Assembly: GCF_014652415.1 (NCBI RefSeq)
Contig: NZ_BMYT01000002.1
Location: 1 to 64,000, forward strand
Length of the DNA stretch: 64,000 nt
From: Affinundibacterium macrobrachii
GTDB taxonomy: Bacteria > Pseudomonadota > Gammaproteobacteria > Burkholderiales > Burkholderiaceae_D
Direction: 5' to 3'
Part shown: positions 30,853 to 40,115 of the stretch, in pieces
How positions within the stretch are numbered: the first letter of the stretch is position 1
How the letters are laid out: each line of letters opens with the position of its first letter
Notes under the pieces: generated by a model
Seen by the model: only the letters and a program-made list of their open reading frames with translations
Told to the model about the DNA's origin: nothing
The model's database searches: none
Position numbers and translations under genes: made by a program

Positions 30853-30939
30853 GTGCTTACACCGTATGAATATAAATGCTTATTTTTCTCAAAAGGGATT
30901 TTTTTAAGCATTCATCAAATAAAAAATCAGGAACTTCAT

Positions 30940-32904
30940 ATGAAAAAACCAAATTGGAAATACCTCTTGATTGCAGCCTGCCTTTGCTACAGTTCGATTG
31001 CACAAGCAGAAACCAAAGCTGTTCCAGCCATCGAAAGTTTTTTTAAACTAGATAATTTCGGCGGAGCGAGCTTAGCGCCCGACGGCAAGCATGTCGCCAT
31101 CCTCTTGGCTGGACCAGATCAGCGCTTAGCGCTGACCATCATGGACACCGCGACGAATAAATTACAGGTGATTGCGAGATACTCAAATCTCGACATCACT
31201 AGTGTTTCTTGGGTTAATAATCATCGCGTCGTTTATAGCATGGGTGATCGTCAACTTGCTGCGGGCCAGCAAAGAATGGGACCGGGTCTGATCGCCATCG
31301 ATATCGATGGTAAAAATGAACGTGAAATCATCGAACGTACCAGCACAGGTAGTGCAAAATTTCGTGTACTAGGTGCTCGCTACCAATTCTATAGCGTCGT
31401 TGGAACGCCGGACTCCAATGATATCTTCGTGATTCAAGGAAGTGGCACGCGGAAGAACCCATCTGCCACTTTAATGCGCGTCAATACCGTTGATGGTGTG
31501 ATGACAGGAATTAATAGTCCTCTCAATACCAGTGGCTTCTTGATGGACTATCAAGGAGAACTTCGCATTGCCGTCCGTCGCATCGAAAAACAAACTGCGA
31601 TTCTTTACAAAGATCCTAAAAATGATACCTGGCGCACACTAACTGAATTTGATAACGTCAATGAAGATGGCTTCTCCCCTTTGACCATCGGTCCAGATGG
31701 AAGTCTCTATGTGGTCTCACACAATGGTAATGATACGAAATCCGTCTACAAATACGACTTAGAAAACAATCGCATTATTTCCACCCCATTAGTTGAACTT
31801 AGCGGATTTGACTTTAATGGAAGCCTGATTTTTAGCAAATCAAAAAACAAACTGATCGGTGTACGCTATGAAACCGATGCTCAAGGTACGACTTGGTTAG
31901 ATGAGAACATTCAGAAAATTCAGGAAAAGGTAGACGCTCTGCTGCCAAATACCATCAACCGCATTACTACTCCACGCAATAGTGGGGAAATCGTACAAAT
32001 CAATTCTTTCTCCGACACGATCCCTGGCTTATCGTTTATCTACAACACGGTTAGCGGAAAATTATCACCGTTAGGAATGAGCCGCCCAGAAATCGATGAA
32101 CGTCAAATGTCTTACAAAAATTTTGTCAGAATTAAGGCACGTGATGGCTTAGAGATACCGAGCTACATTACCTTACCACGCAATTCCAACGGCAAAAATT
32201 TACCCTTAATTGTGATGGTTCATGGTGGCCCCTATGTACGTGGCGGTTCATGGGGTTGGAACCCACAAGTTCAACTGTTAGCATCTCGCGGCTATGCAGT
32301 GATCGAACCAGATTTCCGTGGCAGTGAAGGTTACGGCAAGAAGTTATTCCAATCTGGCTGGAAGCAATGGGGATTAAAAATGCAAGACGACCTTGACGAT
32401 GCGCGTCAATGGGCAATCGATCAAGGCTATGCCGATCCTAACCGCGTATGTATCGCTGGTGCCAGCTATGGTGGCTATGCGACTTTGATGGGTCTCATTC
32501 GTAACCCCGATTTGTATCGTTGTGGCATTAGTTGGGTTGGTGTCTCTGATATCAATCTCTTATACGATGTTTCTTGGAGTGACAATTCTGAACAATGGCA
32601 AAAATATGGCATGCCATTCTTGATTGGCGACCAAGAAAAAGATGCTGCACAGCTCAAAGCTACTTCACCATTAGAACAAGCCGCTCGCTTGAAAAATCCT
32701 TTGCTGTTGGCTTATGGTGCAGCGGATTACCGCGTACCTTTGGTACATGGAACCAAGTTTTATGATGCGATCAAAGATCATAACAAAGAAGTCGAATGGG
32801 TCGTGTACAAAGATGAGGGACATGGCTGGCGTCGCTTAGACAACAATATTGATTTCTGGAGTCGCGTTGAAAAATTCTTAGATAAACATCTAGGTAAAAA
32901 ATAA
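30940..32904 (+). CDS. Periplasmic S9 family peptidase (prolyl oligopeptidase type)
   Basis: A 654-residue serine peptidase. The ATG at 30940, with AGGA upstream, gives a clean signal peptide (MKKPNWKYLLIAACLCYSS, cleavage near AQA-ET). A longer reading from 30853 would hide it. Residues ~30-390 form the beta-propeller that restricts access. The alpha/beta-hydrolase domain follows, with nucleophile Ser about 510 in GASYGGYAT, Asp about 595 in GAADYRVP and His about 628 in EGHGW. It resembles dipeptidyl or acylaminoacyl peptidases and, in overall plan, lasso-peptide isopeptidases. Its substrate is probably a peptide brought in by the receptor upstream. Confidence 0.92.
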   Translation: MKKPNWKYLLIAACLCYSSIAQAETKAVPAIESFFKLDNFGGASLAPDGKHVAILLAGPDQRLALTIMDTATNKLQVIARYSNLDITSVSWVNNHRVVYSMGDRQLAAGQQRMGPGLIAIDIDGKNEREIIERTSTGSAKFRVLGARYQFYSVVGTPDSNDIFVIQGSGTRKNPSATLMRVNTVDGVMTGINSPLNTSGFLMDYQGELRIAVRRIEKQTAILYKDPKNDTWRTLTEFDNVNEDGFSPLTIGPDGSLYVVSHNGNDTKSVYKYDLENNRIISTPLVELSGFDFNGSLIFSKSKNKLIGVRYETDAQGTTWLDENIQKIQEKVDALLPNTINRITTPRNSGEIVQINSFSDTIPGLSFIYNTVSGKLSPLGMSRPEIDERQMSYKNFVRIKARDGLEIPSYITLPRNSNGKNLPLIVMVHGGPYVRGGSWGWNPQVQLLASRGYAVIEPDFRGSEGYGKKLFQSGWKQWGLKMQDDLDDARQWAIDQGYADPNRVCIAGASYGGYATLMGLIRNPDLYRCGISWVGVSDINLLYDVSWSDNSEQWQKYGMPFLIGDQEKDAAQLKATSPLEQAARLKNPLLLAYGAADYRVPLVHGTKFYDAIKDHNKEVEWVVYKDEGHGWRRLDNNIDFWSRVEKFLDKHLGKK

Positions 32905-32905
32905 G

Positions 32906-32946
32906 CAAAAAAAGGCCGCAAACAGAAATGTATGCGGCCTTTTTTA
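32906..32946 (+). terminator. Terminator after the S9 peptidase
   Basis: AAAAAAGGCCGCA pairs with TGCGGCCTTTTTT around a 12-base loop, two bases after the stop codon. Confidence 0.9.
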
Positions 32947-33139
32947 CATGCCAATATTTATCAATTTTTTCCACATCAGCTGTTCAACCTCGAATACGCT
33001 AACAATCGCGACACGCTTTGATCAAATTTCCACAAATCGCAAGTGTATTGCTTGATGAAAGCGGACTTATGTTTGATACTCAATATTCGAGCTAAATAAC
33101 CAGTCTCGAACATAGATGTTGTGATCTTAGGATTTCATC

Positions 33140-34735
33140 ATGAATACGAAAAAAATCTACCAATACACCTTCTTATTTGCCTGTCTGCTAAACATCAAGT
33201 TCGCTTTAGCCGATACCAATCATTTCCAAGTCACGCCCGCTCCAGCGCGTCAAGAAGGGCAAGGTCCCTATTCTCAATTGATCTTGCGAGAAGTTACCGT
33301 GATCAATGGTACTGGTGCACCTGCGTTTGGTCCAGCGGATATCGTGATTGAAGGTAACAAGATTACACAAGTCGCGATCGTTGGTACGCCGACTTCGACT
33401 GTTCGTAGTGGTCGTCCAAAATTAAAAGAGGGTGGTAAAGAGTTAAATCTTGCGGGGCATTACGTGATGCCGGGCATTGTGGATATGCATGGGCATATTG
33501 GCGGCAGCGAACAAGGTACGCCAGCAGAATACGTCTACAAGCTATGGCTAGGGCATGGCATCACCACAATTCGCGATCCGTCTTGTGGTAATGGTTTAGC
33601 GTTTTGTTTGAATGAAAAAAAGCGCAGCGCCGATAATCAAATCACTGCACCTAGAATTCTCGCCTATCCATATTTTGGACAAGGTCAAAAGACCGCGTTT
33701 ACCGAACCCGAACAAGCGCGTGCTTGGGTGCGTGAAATGAAAAAGCAAGGTGCCGATGGCTTGAAATGTTTTGGTTATCGTCCAGATATCTTGCAAGCCG
33801 CTTTAGATGAAATCAAAAAACAAGGCATGCGCTCGGCATGTCACCACGCCCAAATCGATGTTGCACGGGTTAATGTTCTGAACACGGCTCGCTGGGGATT
33901 GACCACAATGGAGCATTGGTATGGTTTACCTGAGGCCTTGTTTGATGGGCAAACGGTACAAGACTATCCAGCAGATTACAATTATCAAAACGAACAACAA
34001 CGCTTTGGACAAGCTGGACGCTTGTGGGCGCAAGCGGCAAAACCTGGTAGCGCCAAATGGAATGCGGTGATGGATGAATTGCTCAAACTTGATTTTACGA
34101 TCGATCCTACCTTCACGATTTATCAAGCAACACGAGATGTCATGCGCGCTCGCCGCGCGGATTGGCAGGATGCCTATGCACTGCCAAGTTTAACGAAATT
34201 CTTCACCGCCAATCCAGATTCACATGGCTCCTTCTTTTTCGATTGGGGAACCGAAGAAGAAGTCGCTTGGAAAGAAAATTACCGCCTATGGATGCGATTC
34301 GTCAACGAATACAAAAATCGTGGCGGTCGTGTGACAGTAGGCTCTGATTCTGGCTACATTTATAAAGTGTATGGTTTTGGCACCATCGAAGAACTAGAGC
34401 TATTGCGCGAAGCTGGTTTTCACCCGCTCGAAGTCATGAAAGCAGCGACACTGTCTGGCGCGGAAGCGCTCGGTATGCAACAAAGCATAGGCAGTATCGA
34501 AGCTGGTAAATTAGCTGATCTAGCGATCTTGGACGAGAACCCTTTAGCGAACTTCAAAGTTTTATATGGCACAGGTCATATGCGTCTCGATAAAACTGGC
34601 AAAGTAAATCAGGTTGGTGGCGTAAAATACACGATTAAAGACGGTATTATTTATGACGCAAAACAATTACTTAGCGATGTCAGAAATATCGTTCTTAAAG
34701 CGAAGCAAGCTGATCAAAGTAAGCCTGTTCAGTAA
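33140..34735 (+). CDS. Periplasmic amidohydrolase family protein
   Basis: A 531-residue metal-dependent hydrolase of the amidohydrolase superfamily (imidazolonepropionase / Xaa-Pro-type dipeptidase branch). The start is ATG 33140, with AGGA nine bases before it. A signal peptide is present (YTFLFACLLNIKFALA-DT). The metal-binding motif DMHGHIGG has His about 117 and 119. Other metal ligands are expected in SACHHAQ and MEHWYG, and the catalytic Asp in VGSDSGY. LADLAILDENPLANF near the C-terminus is typical of the family's beta-sandwich. A role in trimming small peptides released by the S9 peptidase next door is plausible, but the substrate is unknown. Confidence 0.88.
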   Translation: MNTKKIYQYTFLFACLLNIKFALADTNHFQVTPAPARQEGQGPYSQLILREVTVINGTGAPAFGPADIVIEGNKITQVAIVGTPTSTVRSGRPKLKEGGKELNLAGHYVMPGIVDMHGHIGGSEQGTPAEYVYKLWLGHGITTIRDPSCGNGLAFCLNEKKRSADNQITAPRILAYPYFGQGQKTAFTEPEQARAWVREMKKQGADGLKCFGYRPDILQAALDEIKKQGMRSACHHAQIDVARVNVLNTARWGLTTMEHWYGLPEALFDGQTVQDYPADYNYQNEQQRFGQAGRLWAQAAKPGSAKWNAVMDELLKLDFTIDPTFTIYQATRDVMRARRADWQDAYALPSLTKFFTANPDSHGSFFFDWGTEEEVAWKENYRLWMRFVNEYKNRGGRVTVGSDSGYIYKVYGFGTIEELELLREAGFHPLEVMKAATLSGAEALGMQQSIGSIEAGKLADLAILDENPLANFKVLYGTGHMRLDKTGKVNQVGGVKYTIKDGIIYDAKQLLSDVRNIVLKAKQADQSKPVQ

Positions 34736-34856
34736 CAAGGATGGATCGCTTTGACAAAGATTCAATGCATATCACGGCATGAGGAAGTGCGCATCGAAAA
34801 AATTGCCCACAAAAGTGATCCATTCAAACTACCGAATTTATCGATGAAAAAATAGA

Positions 34857-36167
34857 ATGTCTGATGACGCAAAACTGATCGCGATTGATCAACTCAAAAT
34901 TGGCATGTTCATTAAGCTCGATTTGAGCTGGTTCGAGCATTCGTTTCCTATGAGTTCGTTTAAGATCACCAATCAAGATCAGCTCAACGAGCTACACGCG
35001 CTGAAATTGAAGCATGTACGCTACTTCCCTTCCAAATCGGACTTATTGCAGGTAAATGCGCCAAGCAACCCAAATGTCGCAGGCAAATCGACCACAAACA
35101 ATCTTCCTCCAACCGCACAAGTTTTCAACAATATCATTGAGGCGAAACGCGCAAGATTTGAAAAATTAACTAAGCAGCGAGAAGAACTAGCACGTTGTGA
35201 AGCAAAATTTGTTGAAGCGGCGACGGTGGTAAAAGGCATCAACAAAACAATATTCTCACAGCCAGAGCAAACCATTAAGGAAGCGAATAAATTAGTTGAT
35301 AGCGTTGCTGAGATATTTCTCAATTCAAATGACACGGTAATGCATTTGATTCAGCAGACGGGCGCCAATGAAGAGTTGTATTTTCATACGCTAAATGTCT
35401 CGGTGTTAGCGATGATGCTGGCAAGTGAAATGAAATGCACCGAGGCGCAAATCAAATCGGTCGGCTTAGCCGCTTTGTTCCATGATTTGGGCAAAGTGAA
35501 TGTGCCAGAAAAAATTCTAAATAAAACAGAAGCACTGACCAAACCAGAACAAAATTTCTTCGAACTGCATCCTCAATATGGTGTAGAGGTCGGCAAAAAA
35601 GCCGGCCTACCGAATATCGTTTTAGAAGTAATCGAAAGCCATCATGAACATCTAGACGGCAGTGGCTATCCAAAAAAACTCAAAGCAGATGCGATTCGGA
35701 TGCCAACAAGAATCGTCACGATAGCGAATGTGTACGACAATCTCTGCAATCATATCGATCCCAACCAATCACTAACGCCACACGAAGCACTATCAACCAT
35801 GTACGCGCACCGACGCGCGCAGTTTGACCCTGCAGTGATGGCCACCATGATTAAGAGTTTAGGTGTCTATCCACCTGGCACCATCGTGCGACTTTCGAAT
35901 GAAGCGATAGGTTTGGTAATGAACGTGAATATCGGGAAGCCATTGCGACCTCGCGTATTGGTCTATGACGCAGATATCCCGAAAGAAGATGCGATTATTT
36001 TAGACCTTGCCGAAGAAGGAAGCGATCTATCCATTAGTGCAAGCATACGCCCAGGACTGTTACCAAAAGCGATTTTCGATTACTTAAATCCGCGGAAACG
36101 CGTCAATTATTATTTCGACTCTTCAGCAAAACAATCTGGCAACCAATCGCAAGCTGGTAAGGCATGA
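34857..36167 (+). CDS. HD-GYP domain c-di-GMP phosphodiesterase with DUF3391
   Basis: A 436-residue cytoplasmic protein. DUF3391 occupies residues ~5-140 (IDQLKIGMFIKLDLSWFEH, with a central coiled-coil-like stretch). The HD-GYP domain spans about 150-340. Its motifs are intact: LFHDLGK, HPQYG and SHHEHLDGSGYP, then RIVTIANVYDNL. C-di-GMP hydrolysis is therefore likely. The C-terminus DYLNPRKRVNYYF is shared with the paralogue at 59525. Its stop overlaps the ATG of the PAS histidine kinase by four bases, so the two are coupled and probably act in one signalling path. Confidence 0.93.
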   Translation: MSDDAKLIAIDQLKIGMFIKLDLSWFEHSFPMSSFKITNQDQLNELHALKLKHVRYFPSKSDLLQVNAPSNPNVAGKSTTNNLPPTAQVFNNIIEAKRARFEKLTKQREELARCEAKFVEAATVVKGINKTIFSQPEQTIKEANKLVDSVAEIFLNSNDTVMHLIQQTGANEELYFHTLNVSVLAMMLASEMKCTEAQIKSVGLAALFHDLGKVNVPEKILNKTEALTKPEQNFFELHPQYGVEVGKKAGLPNIVLEVIESHHEHLDGSGYPKKLKADAIRMPTRIVTIANVYDNLCNHIDPNQSLTPHEALSTMYAHRRAQFDPAVMATMIKSLGVYPPGTIVRLSNEAIGLVMNVNIGKPLRPRVLVYDADIPKEDAIILDLAEEGSDLSISASIRPGLLPKAIFDYLNPRKRVNYYFDSSAKQSGNQSQAGKA

Positions 36168-38068
36168 GCAATATGACCTCGACCACGTTCACCTCGCTTA
36201 GTCAGCATGTATTGCAGCATATCCTGCAGCATGTCGATCAAGCTTTGGTCGTGGTATCTGCGGGTGATTTAGTCATTCTCGAATTAAATCAAAAGAGCTG
36301 CGAACTTTTAGGCCGCACGCGTGATGAGCTTCTGGGTCAAGCATTATCAAACATCGAATGTGCCTTGCAGGACCTCTTTTTTTGGGATGATATTAGTGCG
36401 AATCCACCGTTGAGCGGGCAACGGATAGCGGAAAGCGAATGGCTAACAGCAGATGGCGTAGCGCTTCCCATCGAGAAGCGTGTATCGGCTTTTCAAGATG
36501 GCGAAACGCATTGTTGGTTGATTCAAGCAGAAGATCTCACTGCACGTCGACACATTGTGCAAGAACAAATTCAACTTGCTTCGCAATTACAAAGTTCCTT
36601 AGAGGCGACTGCCGAAGGGATTCTCTCTGTTGACTTACACGGTAAAGTGGTCAATCTAAATCGCCGCTTCAGCACGATGTGGGGGCTCAGTGATGATTTG
36701 ATTGTGACGCGCGATGAAGCAGCAATGATGGCTCACGTGCAGACTTGTTTATGCGATGCCGATTCGTTTACTGCGAGGTTAAGATATCTGGAGGAAAATC
36801 CCGAATCAGAGAGCGAAGATCATCTCAGTTTATTAGATGGGCGGCATTTTATTTCAGTATCCAAACCAGAGTATCTGCGTGATCGTTTGGTCGGACGGGT
36901 TTTTAGTGTGCGCGACATCAGTGCCATGAAAAAAGCGGAAAATGAATTAGTCGATGCACTAGCACTAGCTGAACAAGCCGTGCAAGATAAATCACAAATG
37001 TTGGATGCACTCAAACTAAGTGAATCACGATTGCGCCGCTTAATTAATTCGAGCATGATCGGCATCTTTCAAGGCGATATGAGTGGGCAGTTAACGCTCG
37101 CCAACGACGTGTTACTCGATCTACTCGGCGTCGAACGACATGAACTGTTGAGCAAACAAGTACAATGGCTGCAATTGACATCGCCAGCCTATCACCAAGC
37201 GCACCAAGCAGCGCTCAAAGAATTGCAAGAGCACGGACATGCAGAACCATTCGAAGCTGAATTAAGTCGATCTGACGGCAGTAAAGTGCCAGTGATGGTT
37301 GGGCTCGCGCAACTCGAAGGCTCTCGATTTGAGTGGGTAGGATTTGTACTTGATCTCACCGCACAAAAAAATGCGGATCGTGTCAAAGCCGAATTCATTT
37401 CCGTTGTCAGTCACGAACTACGCACTCCGCTGACTTCAATTCGTGGTGCCTTAGGTTTACTTGAACATGGCGCTGCTGGAAATCTTTCACCCAAGATCCA
37501 ACATTTAATTCAAATCGCACATAGAAACAGCCAGCGTTTAGGTAGTCTGGTCAACGATTTGCTCGATATGGAGAAATTGGTATCCGGCAAAATGGAATTC
37601 AAATCAGAGGTGATCGATTTAATTCTACTCACGCAGCAAGCGATTGAATCAACCAGCAATTATGCGGCGGCACTAGAAGTGAGTTACCGCTTTCAAGAGC
37701 CAACTCAAGCAGCGCGTGTTCAGGGCGATCCGCAACGCGTCATGCAAGTCTTCGCCAACCTCTTATCGAATGCTGCTAAATTCTCACCGAAATCGGCGTT
37801 TGTCGAAGTTCGTCTGATTAAAGAGCAAAGTCTCTGGCGTGTGGAAGTGGAAGATCGCGGTGCGGGAATTCCGCTTGAGTTCCGCGACAAAATATTTTCT
37901 AAATTTGCCCAAGCCGATGGCTCAAGCACACGACAACAAGGAGGCACTGGATTGGGCCTCAATATTGCAAAATCCTTTGTTGAAAAAATGGGCGGCGAGA
38001 TTGGCTTCGAAAGTGAAGTTGGAAAAGGTAGTTTGTTTTGGTTTAGCTTGCCATCAAGTACCAACTAA
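36164..38068 (+). CDS. PAS domain sensor histidine kinase
   Basis: A 634-residue soluble sensor kinase with no membrane segments. It has three PAS-like sensing modules (about 12-120, 140-255 and 285-400). A HisKA domain carries the phospho-acceptor in VVSHELRTPLTS (His about 416), and a HATPase_c domain has the N-box NLLSNAAKFSP, G1 EDRGAGIP and G2 GGTGLGLNIAKS. There is no receiver domain and no response regulator nearby, so the partner is elsewhere or is the HD-GYP protein indirectly. The first two PAS modules are homologous to those of the GGDEF-EAL protein at 57093. Translationally coupled to the upstream HD-GYP gene. Confidence 0.92.
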   Translation: MSNMTSTTFTSLSQHVLQHILQHVDQALVVVSAGDLVILELNQKSCELLGRTRDELLGQALSNIECALQDLFFWDDISANPPLSGQRIAESEWLTADGVALPIEKRVSAFQDGETHCWLIQAEDLTARRHIVQEQIQLASQLQSSLEATAEGILSVDLHGKVVNLNRRFSTMWGLSDDLIVTRDEAAMMAHVQTCLCDADSFTARLRYLEENPESESEDHLSLLDGRHFISVSKPEYLRDRLVGRVFSVRDISAMKKAENELVDALALAEQAVQDKSQMLDALKLSESRLRRLINSSMIGIFQGDMSGQLTLANDVLLDLLGVERHELLSKQVQWLQLTSPAYHQAHQAALKELQEHGHAEPFEAELSRSDGSKVPVMVGLAQLEGSRFEWVGFVLDLTAQKNADRVKAEFISVVSHELRTPLTSIRGALGLLEHGAAGNLSPKIQHLIQIAHRNSQRLGSLVNDLLDMEKLVSGKMEFKSEVIDLILLTQQAIESTSNYAAALEVSYRFQEPTQAARVQGDPQRVMQVFANLLSNAAKFSPKSAFVEVRLIKEQSLWRVEVEDRGAGIPLEFRDKIFSKFAQADGSSTRQQGGTGLGLNIAKSFVEKMGGEIGFESEVGKGSLFWFSLPSSTN

Positions 38069-38092
38069 TACATAGAATAAAAAAATACTTAA

Positions 38093-38557
38093 CTATTTCG
38101 ACGAGAACTTCTGCAAATTCTTCGCGGCTTGCGCGCGAATCTTATTCTGAACAAATGGTAATCCGCCTAATAGCAAACCCTTCACCCCCATCGCTTGTTG
38201 ACTCCATTTCCACAGATCGAAATGATCGCGATGACGGCAAATTTTTCCATCACGGAATTCAAATTTAGCGTGAATATCGTTCACAATGAAACGTCCTGTT
38301 TGACTAAAACTATAGCTAGCGACCCAATGCGCACTGCCTTCAAGATCGTTGGCTTCTATCGAATCAAACACCAAAGAAAAATCCTGTGCCCGTGCGGTTA
38401 ACATGCGCCACATATTTCCTGCTTGCACACCGCGCAAGTCTGTGAAAACCGGATCAGAGAATTGAATATCGTCGGTATAACATGCGCACATTGCCTCGGC
38501 ATCTAAGCGTTGAAAAGCCTGATAAAACTGTGCGATCAATTGTGCGTTCGGATGCAT
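38093..38557 (-). CDS. SnoaL/NTF2-like fold protein
   Basis: A 154-residue protein of the nuclear-transport-factor-2/SnoaL-like superfamily. It starts MHPNAQLIAQFYQAFQRLD; the ATG at 38557 has AAGGA in front, while a TTG 18 bases upstream lacks one. The pattern FYQAFQRLDAEAM...YTDDIQFSDPVF, then W and FEFRDGKICRHRDHFD, is typical of the alpha+beta cone fold. These proteins are small isomerases, hydrolases or ligand binders. No catalytic role can be assigned here. It is convergent with the kinase gene. Confidence 0.82.
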   Translation of the reverse strand: MHPNAQLIAQFYQAFQRLDAEAMCACYTDDIQFSDPVFTDLRGVQAGNMWRMLTARAQDFSLVFDSIEANDLEGSAHWVASYSFSQTGRFIVNDIHAKFEFRDGKICRHRDHFDLWKWSQQAMGVKGLLLGGLPFVQNKIRAQAAKNLQKFSSK

Positions 38558-38609
38558 AAAATTCCTTCTATTCAATCAAATTTCTTTTCGAGATCTTAAT
38601 TCAAAATCT

Positions 38610-38969
38610 TCAGTGCGCACTGGCAGAAGCAGATGCTGAGGCGGATGCAGAAGCTGCCTCCTCAGAAGCCGCACTTGCCGCGACTTCGACGCTAGGTTTA
38701 ACCTCAGCGATATTATTTTCGCGCATGTAGTCGTTCATTTCTTTCCAGCCCGCATAAACTGCGGCACGAGCTGCCTGCGGATTCAAGGCGTAACAATCTT
38801 CAATGCCACGTCCAGCATGTCGACATGCACTACCCGTGGCGCGCGCATCAGCTTCAAGTATTGCGGCTTCTTTGGCAGGATCGGGAATACCCAAACGATC
38901 ACATGCTGCCAAACTCAAACAAGCTAGGCTGAATAAGATTTTGAAATAGGTCGTCATCGTGTCACCCAT
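38610..38969 (-). CDS. Small putative lipoprotein with Ser-Ala repeat tail
   Basis: Not a family I recognise. Starting from ATG 38969 (or 38957), the protein has a lipoprotein signal with lipobox SLAAC-D, so it should be lipid-anchored after cleavage at that Cys. The mature part has two more cysteines (SACRHAG and EDCYAL) that could pair, and a helix AARAAVYAGWKEMNDYM. A low-complexity tail built on repeated SA dipeptides ends the protein. The longer reading from 39032 would place the signal far from the N-terminus. The ribosome-binding sites are weak, so the exact start is uncertain. Confidence 0.6.
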   Translation of the reverse strand: MGDTMTTYFKILFSLACLSLAACDRLGIPDPAKEAAILEADARATGSACRHAGRGIEDCYALNPQAARAAVYAGWKEMNDYMRENNIAEVKPSVEVAASAASEEAASASASASASASAH

Positions 38970-39288
38970 TGTTATATCAATTTGACATAGAAAATTCATG
39001 CTATCACAAAATAGTTGCGAAGCATGCTTCAAACAAATCTATCTAATGCTGCTTATTCCCACTTCTTATAAAAAATCCAGCCAACAAGGCTGGCATTTAT
39101 CTGCAATCACATCCATCGAACTTACTTACATGAGCACTGTCCTAAGTTCGATCGCTATCATCTGTCAACCAGATCAAATTCGCTAGCGTTAGGCATTGCC
39201 AACTCAGCAGTAAAAATACACGGTCACAATTGAGTTATATAATCGACCGCCTTTAGCTTTAATTCGGCTTTATTTTAGGATCTTTTTC
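38970..39288. other. Intergenic region before the DUF481 gene
   Basis: A 319-base divergent spacer. It contains a small hairpin (CCAGCC/GGCTGG, 39077-39093) and the ribosome-binding site AGGA before the DUF481 gene. Nothing else is recognised. Confidence 0.5.
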
Positions 39289-40059
39289 ATGTTTCAAATC
39301 CATCTGCGTCAATCGCATTACGCTCTCGCAATTGCTTTTTGTAGCCTCTCGTTCAGTCAACTCATTAGCGCTCAAACCTTACAAGATAATCAATGGCATG
39401 GTGGTATCGCGATTGGTGGAAGTTACGCATCAAGCAACAATGTCGCTCAAACATTCAACTTAAGTGCGAATGGAACCAAGGCGACTATGGAAGATAAGTT
39501 AGGTCTCTATTCCGTCATAAATTACGGCAGTAACACAGTCAATAAAGTAAAAACCAACACAGCACAGTTACTACGTATTGGTGGTCGATATGACTACAAT
39601 ATGTCTGCCAATAGTTTCTTCTTTGGTGGTAGTGAGCTTGAAACCAATAAAATCCAGAACATTGACTCCCGTTACTCGTTCAATACGGGTGCGGGTTTTA
39701 AGTTGATCAAAACCGAAGACACTTCATTTGATTTATTCACGGGTCTTGGTTATTCGAATACACGCTTTGGGACCACCATACCACCGTCCCCCTCAAGCAA
39801 AAAAGGTGTTGAATTTTTGCTCGGTGAAGAATCAACGCACAAACTCAGTAATACCTCTAGTGTCAAACAGCGCTTAGCAATTTATCCTGGTAGTTCGGAT
39901 ATTGGTACACGCGGTACCTTCGATGTCAGTTTAGCGACGGTCGTTGCAAACGGTTGGACACTCAATGCGAGCGCAGCGGTCAGCTACACCAGCAAACCCA
40001 GCAATAACTTCAAACGCACCAACAGCTTGGTGACGTTTGGCTTTGGCTACAAGTATTGA
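39289..40059 (+). CDS. DUF481 family outer-membrane protein
   Basis: A 256-residue exported protein. The N-terminal signal peptide (about 1-28, cleavage near ISA-QT) precedes an all-beta domain with alternating hydrophobic residues, ending FGFGYKY with an aromatic C-terminal residue. This is the pattern of small outer-membrane barrels in the DUF481 family (putative salt-induced outer membrane protein YdiY-like). Start ATG 39289 has AGGA at good spacing. Function unknown. It stands alone, 56 bases before dinB. Confidence 0.82.
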   Translation: MFQIHLRQSHYALAIAFCSLSFSQLISAQTLQDNQWHGGIAIGGSYASSNNVAQTFNLSANGTKATMEDKLGLYSVINYGSNTVNKVKTNTAQLLRIGGRYDYNMSANSFFFGGSELETNKIQNIDSRYSFNTGAGFKLIKTEDTSFDLFTGLGYSNTRFGTTIPPSPSSKKGVEFLLGEESTHKLSNTSSVKQRLAIYPGSSDIGTRGTFDVSLATVVANGWTLNASAAVSYTSKPSNNFKRTNSLVTFGFGYKY

Positions 40060-40115
40060 AAATCTCGACGATCGGTTAAAATACTGGATAAATAAACAGT
40101 GCCTTAACCGATCCT

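Noticed and set aside
27902-34735. Lasso-peptide biosynthesis cluster
   Set aside because: No B1/B2/C maturation genes and no precursor with the expected leader; only the receptor and S9 peptidase resemble that context.
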